Source: Castellaniella hirudinis (GTDB lineage Bacteria; Pseudomonadota; Gammaproteobacteria; Burkholderiales; Burkholderiaceae_B). From it: a stretch of 64,000 bases of DNA. Within the stretch, counting starts at the first letter, position 1. The number at the start of each line of letters is the position of its first letter. Positions 57,020 to 64,000 of this stretch are shown here, in pieces. The notes below the pieces were generated by a model that saw nothing but the letters and a program-made list of their open reading frames with translations, did no database searches and had not been told where the DNA came from. Made by a program: the position numbers and the translations under genes. The stretch lies in NCBI RefSeq assembly GCF_042651965.1, contig NZ_JBHSDY010000004.1, positions 124,001 through 188,000 on the forward strand, in the 5' to 3' direction.

Positions 57020-58513
57020 ATGACTTACCTGCTCGCCCTGGACCAGGGCACTTCCAGCACCCGCAGCATCGTCTTTGACCGCCAGGGCCGCATCGTGGGC
57101 CTGGCGCAGCGCGAATTCACCCAGCACTACCCCCAGCCCGGCTGGGTCGAACACGATCCCCTGGAAATCTGGCAGACGCAGCGCGACACGATCGCCGAGG
57201 CCCTGCACCGGGCGGGCATCGCCGCGCGCGACATCCGCGCCATCGGCATCACCAACCAGCGCGAGACCACCGTGGTCTGGGACCGCCGCACCGGGGAACC
57301 GATCCACCACGCCATCGTCTGGCAGGACCGGCGCGCCGAGCCGACTTGCGCGGAACTGCGCGCGCAGGGCCTGGAACCCGAGATCCTGCAACGCACCGGC
57401 TTGCGCATCGACGCTTATTTTTCCGCGACCAAACTGAAGTGGATCCTGGACCACGTGCCCGGCGCGCGCGCCCGCGCGCAGGCGGGCGAGCTGCTGTTCG
57501 GCACCATCGACAGTTGGCTGATCTGGAAACTGACCGGCGGCCGCCATCACCTGACCGACGTCAGCAACGCGGCGCGCACCATGTTGATGGACGTGCACAC
57601 CAACACCTGGGCCCCGGAACTGCTGGACCGGCTGGACGTGCCGGCGCGCATGATGCCGGACATCCTGCCCTCTTCGGCGGATTTCGGCGCCGCCGACCCG
57701 GATATTCTGGGCTGCGCCGTGCCGATCTGCGGCGTGGCCGGGGACCAGCAGAGCGCCCTGTTCGGCCAGGCGTGCTTCCGCCCCGGCATGGCCAAGAACA
57801 CCTACGGCACGGGCTGCTTCATGCTGATGCACACGGGTGAACAGTTCCAGGTGTCCGGCAACGGCCTGGTGACGACCAGCGCGGCGCAGCCCGACCGCCT
57901 GCCTGCCTACGCCCTGGAAGGCAGCGTGTTCGTGGGCGGCGCCGTGGTGCAGTGGCTGCGCGACGGCTTGCGCGCTTTTGTGCGCAGCGGCGACATCGAG
58001 GAACTGGCCCGCAGCGTGCCGGATTCGGGCGGCGTGATGTTCGTGCCCGCCTTCACCGGCCTGGGCGCGCCCTGGTGGGATCCCGAGGCGCGCGGCACCA
58101 TCACCGGCCTGACGCGCGGCACCACCATGGCCCACATCGCCCGGGCCGCCCTGGAGAGCATCGCCTACCAGAGCGCCGCGCTGCTGCACGCCATGAGCCG
58201 CGACGCCCAGGAAGCCGGCGCGGCGCCGCTGCGCGAACTGCGCGTGGACGGCGGCGCCTGCGTCAACGACCTGCTGATGCAGTTCCAGGCGGACCTGCTG
58301 GGCATCCCCGTGCTGCGTCCCACCATGGTCGAGACCACGGCGCTGGGAGCGGCCTTTCTGGCCGGCCTGCAGGCAGGCGTCTACGCCGACCTGCAGGAAC
58401 TGGAATCGCTGTGGCGCGTCGAACGGCGCTTCGAGCCGGCCATGCCGCGCGACGAGGCGGCCGGACGCCTGGCCGAATGGGATCACGCAATCCGCCAGGC
58501 CTGCGCGCGCTGA
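57020..58513 (+). CDS. glpK: GlpK, glycerol kinase
   Basis: 497 residues of the FGGY family. The N-terminal phosphate loop is LALDQGTSSTRSIVFD (5-20). Substrate segments are ITNQRETTVVWDRRTGEPIH and AIVWQDRR. The C-terminal FGGY-type region is LRVDGGACVNDLLMQFQADL. It phosphorylates glycerol to glycerol-3-phosphate and so traps it in the cell. AAGGAG precedes the ATG. It is 34 bases after glpR. Confidence 0.97.
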   Translation: MTYLLALDQGTSSTRSIVFDRQGRIVGLAQREFTQHYPQPGWVEHDPLEIWQTQRDTIAEALHRAGIAARDIRAIGITNQRETTVVWDRRTGEPIHHAIVWQDRRAEPTCAELRAQGLEPEILQRTGLRIDAYFSATKLKWILDHVPGARARAQAGELLFGTIDSWLIWKLTGGRHHLTDVSNAARTMLMDVHTNTWAPELLDRLDVPARMMPDILPSSADFGAADPDILGCAVPICGVAGDQQSALFGQACFRPGMAKNTYGTGCFMLMHTGEQFQVSGNGLVTTSAAQPDRLPAYALEGSVFVGGAVVQWLRDGLRAFVRSGDIEELARSVPDSGGVMFVPAFTGLGAPWWDPEARGTITGLTRGTTMAHIARAALESIAYQSAALLHAMSRDAQEAGAAPLRELRVDGGACVNDLLMQFQADLLGIPVLRPTMVETTALGAAFLAGLQAGVYADLQELESLWRVERRFEPAMPRDEAAGRLAEWDHAIRQACAR

Positions 58514-58529
58514 ACGCCCGCATTCCCGA

Positions 58530-58535
58530 TAGAAT
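58530..58535 (+). promoter_or_regulatory. Candidate -10 box for the TM2 gene operon
   Basis: TAGAAT lies 17 bases after the glpK stop and 38 bases before the GTG start of the TM2 protein. No clear -35 was found. Confidence 0.25.
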
Positions 58536-58573
58536 GAGGCTTGGCGCCCGCGCGGGCTTCACAAGGGACCTCC

Positions 58574-59044
58574 GTGCTGAAGAAACTGATCCTGATCGTA
58601 GCGATCTTCCTCGTCATCCTGCTCGCCCTGAGCTTCGGGGAAACCGTCTTCGGCGAAGTCTTTGCCTGGATTTCGTCCCTGACGGGCGTGCTGATCCGTA
58701 ATTTCGGCGACCTGTATTACGCCGCAGCGGACTATCTGCGCGCCCACACCGGCAAGGTGCTGCTGGCGCTGGCCCTGACCGTCCCTGCCAGCCTGTGGAT
58801 TCTGCGTTCGCGCGGCGAGACCCTGGGCCGCCCGGCCAGCCAGCGCAAGATCGCCATCGTGCTGGCCCTGTTCCTGGGCTGGCTGGGCGCGCACCGCTTC
58901 TACCTGGGCCAGGTCGGCTGGGGCCTGGGCCTGCTGGTCCTCTGCTGGATCTTCCTGCCCCTGGCCGTGGTGCTGGGCCTGATCGACGCGATCCGCTATC
59001 TGTTCATGGACGAAGAGACCTTCGCGGCGACCCAGCTTTCTTAG
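58574..59044 (+). CDS. TM2-domain membrane protein
   Basis: 156 residues from a GTG at 58574 with GGGA six bases upstream. N-terminal helix LILIVAIFLVILLALSF, a second segment around VLLALALTVPASLWIL, and a C-terminal TM2 domain (ALFLGWLGAHRFYLGQVGWG, then LLVLCWIFLPLAVVLGLIDA). TM2 proteins are small inner-membrane proteins of unknown function. A longer frame with a TTG at 58541 lacks support. It precedes the ligase-like gene by eight bases. Confidence 0.8.
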   Translation: MLKKLILIVAIFLVILLALSFGETVFGEVFAWISSLTGVLIRNFGDLYYAAADYLRAHTGKVLLALALTVPASLWILRSRGETLGRPASQRKIAIVLALFLGWLGAHRFYLGQVGWGLGLLVLCWIFLPLAVVLGLIDAIRYLFMDEETFAATQLS

Positions 59045-59052
59045 AGGCTTGC

Positions 59053-59802
59053 TTGACTGACACGTATCGCCTGCTGGACGCCGACCCCGCCGCCGGGCCG
59101 CTGGCCGACGAAGTCCTGCTGGCCCCGGCCGCCCGGGAGCCCGTGGCCTGTCTGTGGACCGCGGCGCCGGGGCTGGTGGTGCCGCGCACGTATGCGGCCC
59201 GCCCGGGGTTCGCGGCCGTCCAGGCCGACTTCGCGGCCCGGGGCTGTCCCGTTCACGTACGCCAATCGGGCGGCGGCGTGGTGCCCCAGGGACCCGGCAT
59301 CCTGAATCTGAGCCTGGCGCAGGTCTTCGCCGGCCGCCCCCTGGACCATTCCGAAGCCTTCTACCGGCACCTGTGCGCGCTGATCGGCGACACGCTGGCC
59401 GCCTTCGGCATCGAAACCCGGGCGCAGGCGGTCGAGGGCTCGTTCTGCGACGGCAGGTACAATCTGGCCGTGCCGTCCCCGACCCGCAAAATCGCAGGCA
59501 CCGCACAGGTCTGGCGGCGCATTCCGGGGCACGCGCCCGACCGCCACGTGGGACTCGTCCACGCCCTGATCCTGGTGCAAGGCGATCCTGCGGAACTGAC
59601 GGCGCGCGCCAATGCGCTGGAAGCCGCGCTGGGTTCGGCCCGCCGCTACGACGCGGACCGCACCGAGACGCTGGACCGCCTGCTGCCGCCGGCCGAACGC
59701 CCGGATTTCCCGGCGGCCCTGAAAGCCCGATTACAAGAAACCCTGCGGACCCGACTGCCGCTGCCGGCCACGACGCCGGCCCGACCGAGACCCGAACCAT
59801 GA
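59053..59802 (+). CDS. Lipoate/octanoate protein ligase family protein (LplA-like)
   Basis: 249 residues with a TTG start at 59053; GAGG lies six bases upstream. It matches the BPL/LplA/LipB fold: PVHVRQSGGGVVPQGPGILN corresponds to the substrate-binding R-x-x-GGG loop, and RKIAGTAQVWRR carries the conserved lysine. Such proteins activate or transfer lipoyl, octanoyl or biotinyl groups to carrier proteins. It is rather short for LplA and lacks the accessory domain, so exact chemistry is open. The stop overlaps the next start (ATGA). Confidence 0.75.
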   Translation: MTDTYRLLDADPAAGPLADEVLLAPAAREPVACLWTAAPGLVVPRTYAARPGFAAVQADFAARGCPVHVRQSGGGVVPQGPGILNLSLAQVFAGRPLDHSEAFYRHLCALIGDTLAAFGIETRAQAVEGSFCDGRYNLAVPSPTRKIAGTAQVWRRIPGHAPDRHVGLVHALILVQGDPAELTARANALEAALGSARRYDADRTETLDRLLPPAERPDFPAALKARLQETLRTRLPLPATTPARPRPEP

Positions 59803-59993
59803 GCCCGCCCCCGCTGGAAAACAAGACCGCCCGCCTGACGGTGCTGATCGACCCCAACAAGAAGAAAGCCTTCGAACAGCTCTGCGCCACTCAGGACCTG
59901 ACGCCGTCGCAAGTGGTGCGGCAACTGATCCGGGAATACCTGGCCCGGCACGACGTGGACTGGACGCCCAGCAAGCCGCGCGCCCGGCCATAG
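59799..59993 (+). CDS. Small ribbon-helix-helix protein
   Basis: 64 residues. The beta strand ARLTVLIDPNKKKAFEQLCA and helices (LTPSQVVRQLIREYLARHDV) fit the CopG/Arc ribbon-helix-helix fold. It could bind DNA as a dimer. It overlaps the ligase-like gene by four bases, so the two are coupled, and no toxin partner is adjacent. The C-terminus is basic (SKPRARP). Its function is not known. Confidence 0.75.
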   Translation: MSPPPLENKTARLTVLIDPNKKKAFEQLCATQDLTPSQVVRQLIREYLARHDVDWTPSKPRARP

Positions 59994-59999
59994 CGCCTT

Positions 60000-61031
60000 T
60001 CATGCATCCGGCCCCACCTCCTGGCCGATCGAGACGCCGAATGACCTCAGCCGATCCATGAAGTGGTCGGTATCCATCACGCTCTCCGGGAAATAAAGCC
60101 CGGCGGGCGGCGGCGGGCCGCCGACAAGACCCAGCATGGTTTCCACGGCGACGGCTATGCCGCGCGCGCTGAGCGCGGCATAGCCGTCGCCGTCGATCAG
60201 CGCGTAACGATGGCGGCCGTGGCTGCCGTCGAGCGTCTTCCCCTCAATCTCGATGACGACCTCGTGAGACGGTTTCCCACCCGCCCTGCTGCTCTGCGTC
60301 GGCCCCTGGGCGGCATCCACGCGGATCGAACCTTGCGGCATCACCGAAGCCAGGCTGAGCACGTCGAGCAGGCCGACGGCCTGCCCCTCGTGCCGCACAC
60401 CGCCGGGCCCCGTGATCGGCCGGTCGTCGGACGCCGGACTGTCGCCCCAGCGCCATGCGCCCCGCTCCAGGATCAGCGAGGGAGGCCCGTCCTCGGCGAT
60501 ATGCGCCATATCCACGGCAGACGCGGGCCCGAACGGATCCTGGGGATCGAATATCAGGCCGATGTCGATCCGATCGACGGACTCGAAGCCTTTGGCGAAA
60601 TGAAGCGCCGCCAGCGCGGGAACGCCGCCAATGCCGTGGCCCAGCAGCATCACCGCGCTATGCGGGTCATGCATGAACCGCGCGGCCAGCGGTCCGATTT
60701 CGAACGGCGCATCCGACAAGGCCAGATAGGGGATCTTCATCCCTTGCGCATAGCGCATCGAGTTCAGCGACAGGTCCCGAAGCGCGGTGACCACCGCGCT
60801 GTACTCGCGGCCGGCGGGCAGTCCCAGGTCGGTCCGCCCCAGATCGACGGAGACCGCGCTTGCCGCTCCGATCTCCAGGGCCAATGTTTCCGCCGCCTGC
60901 AGGTTCCTGCCGGCGATCGTAATGGGCAGAGCCGGGTGCAGCCGCCGCAACATCCGGGCGACTCCGCTGCCCAGGCTGCCGTAGCCCCCCAGGATCAGCA
61001 CGGGCGCCATTGTATTCGTATCCGTATTCAT
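60000..61031 (-). CDS. Saccharopine dehydrogenase-like NAD(P)-binding protein, copy 2
   Basis: 343 residues. N-terminal Rossmann motif LILGGYGSLGSGVARMLRRL, then ITIAGRNLQAAETLALEIG and AVSVDLGRTDLGLPAG. The central and C-terminal parts (VMLLGHGIGGVPALAALHFA) follow the saccharopine dehydrogenase/homospermidine synthase-like layout. It is clearly paralogous to the gene at 61028-62062 (shared QLHP/RLHPALP, IAGR, DLGLPAG, NAMRYAQ/NSMRYAQ) and overlaps it by four bases. Substrate not known. Convergent with the ribbon-helix-helix gene. Confidence 0.8.
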   Translation of the reverse strand: MNTDTNTMAPVLILGGYGSLGSGVARMLRRLHPALPITIAGRNLQAAETLALEIGAASAVSVDLGRTDLGLPAGREYSAVVTALRDLSLNSMRYAQGMKIPYLALSDAPFEIGPLAARFMHDPHSAVMLLGHGIGGVPALAALHFAKGFESVDRIDIGLIFDPQDPFGPASAVDMAHIAEDGPPSLILERGAWRWGDSPASDDRPITGPGGVRHEGQAVGLLDVLSLASVMPQGSIRVDAAQGPTQSSRAGGKPSHEVVIEIEGKTLDGSHGRHRYALIDGDGYAALSARGIAVAVETMLGLVGGPPPPAGLYFPESVMDTDHFMDRLRSFGVSIGQEVGPDA

Positions 61032-62062
61032 TGGATATGCGCTCCCACCGGTTCGTCCTGCCGCGCCATGCGCGCCCCAAACTCCGACATGCGGCTCACA
61101 TAATAGGCAGGGTCGATCAGCAGCTCGGGCATGTACAGGCCAGGCGCCACCGGATCGTCTCCTCTGGCACCGACCAGCCGCTCTACCGCCAGGGCCGCCC
61201 CGAGACCGGTCAGCGGCGCCTGGCCGGCGGGATGGACGATCTGATGCACGCTGCGCGCGCGCGATCCCGTGGCCAGGATGCCGTCGACCGTGATCTGCAT
61301 TTCCGTCGAGAAGGCTTCCCCGCGCCGCCTGGAAGCCGATTCCCCCACGACCAAATCCAGCCGGATGTTGCGCGCATTCGTCGCGGCGGCCAGGCTGATG
61401 ATGTCGAAAGGCGCATAGGCATCCGCCTGCCGGACCACGCCGTCGATGCCGCGCACCTCGGTTTTCGCATCATCGCCCTTGACCCAGGCAAACCGGCCCT
61501 CCTTCAGGACCAGCGCGGCGGGGCTGCTGCCAACGATCCGCTCATAATCCGCGTGCGCCGCAGGACCGCCCAGATCCATTTCATCCACGAGCACGCCAAG
61601 GTGTATTTCATCGATCTCGCGATACTCCCGGGCGAGCAGCAGCGCGGGCATCAGCGACGCCCCGGCCAGCCAGTGCCCGGCCAGGTAGATCGGCGCCTTG
61701 CCGGGTCCATGAATGAACTGGGCGACCTCCAGCCCGATCTCGAACGTGCTGCTGGACAGGCAGATGAACGGCGTCCCCTGCCGCTGCGCATAACGCATCG
61801 CATTGAGCCTGTCGTCCTTCAAGAAGATGACGATGGCGCTGTAGCGCGATCCGGCGGGCAGGCCCAGGTCCTGCCGCGTCAGGTCGACGGCGACGGCCGC
61901 CGCATGGCCCACTTCATCGGCCAGCGCCTGCGCGCGGGCCAGGCTGCGCCCCGCGATGGCCAGGGGCAGCGTGGGATGAAGCTGGCGCAGGATTCGTACC
62001 GCATGCGCGCCGACGACGCCGGCGCCTCCGATCATCAATACAGGAAAAGGATGGTCTGTCAT
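61028..62062 (-). CDS. Saccharopine dehydrogenase-like NAD(P)-binding protein, copy 1
   Basis: 344 residues. Rossmann motif VLMIGGAGVVGAHAVRILRQ, then LAIAGRSLARAQALADEVG and VAVDLTRQDLGLPAG. The paralogue follows directly downstream. Both are probably cytoplasmic oxidoreductases with related substrates or partners in a heteromer. The gene is divergent from a tetR gene with a long palindrome in between, so it is likely repressed by that regulator. Confidence 0.8.
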   Translation of the reverse strand: MTDHPFPVLMIGGAGVVGAHAVRILRQLHPTLPLAIAGRSLARAQALADEVGHAAAVAVDLTRQDLGLPAGSRYSAIVIFLKDDRLNAMRYAQRQGTPFICLSSSTFEIGLEVAQFIHGPGKAPIYLAGHWLAGASLMPALLLAREYREIDEIHLGVLVDEMDLGGPAAHADYERIVGSSPAALVLKEGRFAWVKGDDAKTEVRGIDGVVRQADAYAPFDIISLAAATNARNIRLDLVVGESASRRRGEAFSTEMQITVDGILATGSRARSVHQIVHPAGQAPLTGLGAALAVERLVGARGDDPVAPGLYMPELLIDPAYYVSRMSEFGARMARQDEPVGAHIQ

Positions 62063-62104
62063 GGTGAAATATCGTCCAGGAGAAAGAAGAAAGGGGGACT
62101 GCCG

Positions 62105-62143
62105 TAACCTACCATTAGTAAGTTACTGTTGGTAGGTTATACT
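62105..62143. promoter_or_regulatory. Palindromic TetR operator in the divergent region
   Basis: A 35-base palindrome centred on G62122 with 15 of 17 pairs matching. Outer arms TAACCTACC (62105-62113) and GGTAGGTTA (62131-62139); inner arms AGTAA and TTACT. TATACT (62138-62143) overlaps the right arm and is a candidate -10 for the tetR gene, so binding would block it. The remaining intergenic DNA (62063-62213) shows nothing else. Confidence 0.75.
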
Positions 62144-62213
62144 CTCATCCACGAAACGTCAAGCGCTCCGCGCATGCCTCCCGCCCACTGATCGACAAAG
62201 ACAAACGCCGCCC

Positions 62214-62804
62214 ATGAAAAAACACGCCACATCCAGAATGACGAAGGCCGACAGACGGCAACAACTGCTGGACACGGCCATGGAGATCGTCCGCGACCAC
62301 GGCACGGATGCGCTCACGCTGGGCGCGCTGGCCGAATCGGCGGGGGTGAGCAAGCCGGTGGCCTATGAACACTTCGGGACGCGAGCCGGCCTGCTGACCG
62401 CGATGTACCGGCAAATCGACGCCAAGCAGGTCCGGGTGCTGCTGGACGCTCTGGCGCAATCCCCGAAACGGCTGGCGGACATCGCCCGGATCGTCGGCAA
62501 CGCCTACATGAACTGCTACGTCACAGTGGGCCCGGAATGGCACGCCCTGTCAGCCGCCCTGAAAGGCGACGATCAGATGGAGACGGTCCAGCAGGAGCTG
62601 GTCGACGGGTACGTGGCCATTTACCAGGAGGCGCTGGCGCCGTTCACCCGCCTGCCCGACGATACCTTGCGGCTGCGCTGCATCGGCATTTATGGCGCGG
62701 GCGAGGCGATTGCGCGGGACATGATCCGGGGAAGGACGAGCCTCGGAACCGCGGCGTCGAACCTGACGGCCCTGATCATCAGCGCGGTCGGTGAACCGGC
62801 CTGA
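62214..62804 (+). CDS. TetR-family transcriptional regulator
   Basis: 196 residues. The N-terminal HTH is LTLGALAESAGVSKPVAYEH followed by FGTRAGLLTAMY. The ligand domain is helical (residues about 75-190). It lies 151 bases from, and divergent to, the two dehydrogenase-like genes, with the palindrome between them; it most likely represses both itself and that operon. An ATG eight codons downstream (MTKADRRQQLLD) is an alternative start. Confidence 0.88.
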   Translation: MKKHATSRMTKADRRQQLLDTAMEIVRDHGTDALTLGALAESAGVSKPVAYEHFGTRAGLLTAMYRQIDAKQVRVLLDALAQSPKRLADIARIVGNAYMNCYVTVGPEWHALSAALKGDDQMETVQQELVDGYVAIYQEALAPFTRLPDDTLRLRCIGIYGAGEAIARDMIRGRTSLGTAASNLTALIISAVGEPA

Positions 62805-62858
62805 TCGACGAAGCGGGGGGAACCGACGCGCGGCCGGTCCGGCCATCGGCTTGGCGGT

Positions 62859-64000
62859 CTAGCCGGCCGCCCGTCCCACCGCGTCCAGCGCCGCCGCCAG
62901 GTCAGGCTGAAAGTCCCTCCCGCCCAGGCGGGACAAGGTTCCCATGCGGTTCAGCTTGGCGCGGATGCGGGCGTCGGCGCCGCACAGAATCACGCGCATA
63001 CCGCGCACATGCGCGGCCGCGATCTCATCATCCAGCGCCTGCAGCGCCGTGGCGTCGGCGAACGGCGCCTGATCCAGGCACAGAATCAGCACGTCTGCGG
63101 GTTCGGCCCGAAATGCCGCCCGCAGGGGCTCGACCGCCGCAAAGAACAGCGGCCCCCGGACCCTGAGCGCGCGGATGCGCGGGCCGTTTTCCGGAACCGC
63201 ATCCGGGATCGCCACCGGCGCCACGTCCACGCTGGCGGCCATGCGGCGCAGAAAATGCAGGACCGACAGCACGATGCCGATATTGACCGCCACGACCAGG
63301 TCGGCAAAGACCGTCAACAGCAGCGTCAGGCCCAGGATGACGGCGTCGGCGCGCGGCGCGTGCCGGACCAGGCGCACCACACGGTGCGCCTCGCTCATGT
63401 TCCAGGCGACGACGAACAGAATCGCGGCCAGGGTGGCCAGGGGAATATTGCGCGCCAGGGGCGCCAACACCAGCAGCACCAGCACCAGCACCAGGGCATG
63501 CACCACGCCGGCCAGGGGCGCGGTGCCGCCGCTGCGGATGCTGGTGGCGGTCCGGGCAATGGCGCCCGTGGCCGCGATCCCGCCGAACAGGGGGCTGATT
63601 ACATTGGCCAGGCCCTGGCCGAACAGTTCGGCGTTCGAGTCATGCCGCGTCCCGGCCATATTGTCGGAGACCACGGCCGACAACAAGGATTCGATGGCGC
63701 CCAGCAAGGCGATGGTGAACGCCGGACCGATCAGCGGCACGATCCGGTCCAGCCCGCTGTCGGGCCACTGCGGCATCGGCAAGCCGCGCGGCAACTCACC
63801 AAAGGTGCTGCCGATGGTGGCCAGTTGCGGGAACTGGCACAGCCCCTGCAGCAGCGTCGCTGCGACCAGGGCCAGCAACGGGCCGGGGACCCGCCGCAGC
63901 ACCGATACCCGCCGAGGCAGCAGCACCAGCGCCAGCGACCCGAAGCCGAATGCAGTGGTCACCCAATCCAGGTTGGGCAGATTGCGCAGCAGGAACCAGA
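62859..64000 (-). CDS. SulP-family anion transporter with STAS domain, C-terminal part
   Basis: The frame is open to the right edge, so the N-terminus is missing; about 380 residues are present. The membrane part shows FTIALLGAIESLLSAVVSDN followed by MAGTRHDSNAELFGQGLANV, the SulP signature area, and SGGTAPLAGVVHAL. The C-terminal STAS domain (about the last 100 residues) has VLILCLDQAPFADATALQAL. SulP proteins carry sulfate, bicarbonate or dicarboxylates; the substrate is not predictable here. Convergent with the tetR gene. Confidence 0.92.
   Translation of the reverse strand, partial: WFLLRNLPNLDWVTTAFGFGSLALVLLPRRVSVLRRVPGPLLALVAATLLQGLCQFPQLATIGSTFGELPRGLPMPQWPDSGLDRIVPLIGPAFTIALLGAIESLLSAVVSDNMAGTRHDSNAELFGQGLANVISPLFGGIAATGAIARTATSIRSGGTAPLAGVVHALVLVLVLLVLAPLARNIPLATLAAILFVVAWNMSEAHRVVRLVRHAPRADAVILGLTLLLTVFADLVVAVNIGIVLSVLHFLRRMAASVDVAPVAIPDAVPENGPRIRALRVRGPLFFAAVEPLRAAFRAEPADVLILCLDQAPFADATALQALDDEIAAAHVRGMRVILCGADARIRAKLNRMGTLSRLGGRDFQPDLAAALDAVGRAAG

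Noticed and set aside
62825..62872. GC-rich inverted repeats between tetR and the SulP gene
   Set aside because: Short palindromes of G and C are frequent at this base composition and no T-run follows.

Overview
The window is GC-rich and densely packed, with almost no non-coding space. Its gene content (Kps-type capsule genes, flhDC-driven flagellar and chemotaxis genes, a rhizobial-type glycerol ABC transporter) and gene order point to a betaproteobacterium of the Alcaligenaceae (Bordetella / Achromobacter / Castellaniella type). No rRNA, tRNA, CRISPR array or insertion sequence was seen.

Region 1 (1-16,490) is a capsular polysaccharide locus of the ABC-transporter-dependent (group 2/3) kind. 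The minus strand reads kpsM-kpsT-kpsE-glycosyltransferase-kpsD-kpsC-kpsS-SDR-membrane sulfatase-like protein, with overlapping start and stop codons at the distal end. It covers polymer export, the outer-membrane channel, the Kdo linker enzymes and modification enzymes. Divergent from kpsM on the plus strand are a GT2 glycosyltransferase, a large coiled-coil glycosyltransferase-like protein and an SGNH-TPR protein that may be a polymer O-acyltransferase.

Region 2 (16,500-48,440) is a motility cluster. flgBCDEFGHIJ and flgKL (minus) encode rod, hook, rings and junction proteins. flgA, flgM and flgN lie divergently on the plus strand. A TumE/TumA-like toxin-antitoxin pair sits between flgN and flhF. 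Then, in minus-strand transcription order, come flhDC (master regulator), motAB, cheA, cheW, a transmembrane chemoreceptor, cheR, cheB, cheY, cheZ, a soluble chemoreceptor and flhB-flhA-flhF. Two good sigma-28 promoters were found, upstream of flgK and flgM. A bidirectional terminator separates the capsule and flagellar regions.

Region 3 (48,439-58,513) is a complete glycerol regulon. glpSTPQUV (ABC uptake) and glpD are on the minus strand, with divergent glpR (DeoR repressor) and glpK (glycerol kinase). Together they import glycerol, phosphorylate it and oxidise it to dihydroxyacetone phosphate.

Region 4 (58,530-64,000) is mixed: a TM2 membrane protein, a lipoate/octanoate ligase-family protein and a tiny ribbon-helix-helix protein in one tight operon; two tandem saccharopine-dehydrogenase-like paralogues divergent from a TetR regulator with a long palindromic operator between them; and a SulP-STAS anion transporter cut by the right edge.

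The points most worth a second look are: KpsT lacking the switch histidine and a normal signature motif; complementary degenerate ATP sites in GlpS and GlpT; a duplicated module inserted in FlgE; a roughly 370-residue extension on FlhF; an attenuator-like terminator just before the soluble chemoreceptor gene; the SGNH-TPR capsule protein; and the TetR palindrome.
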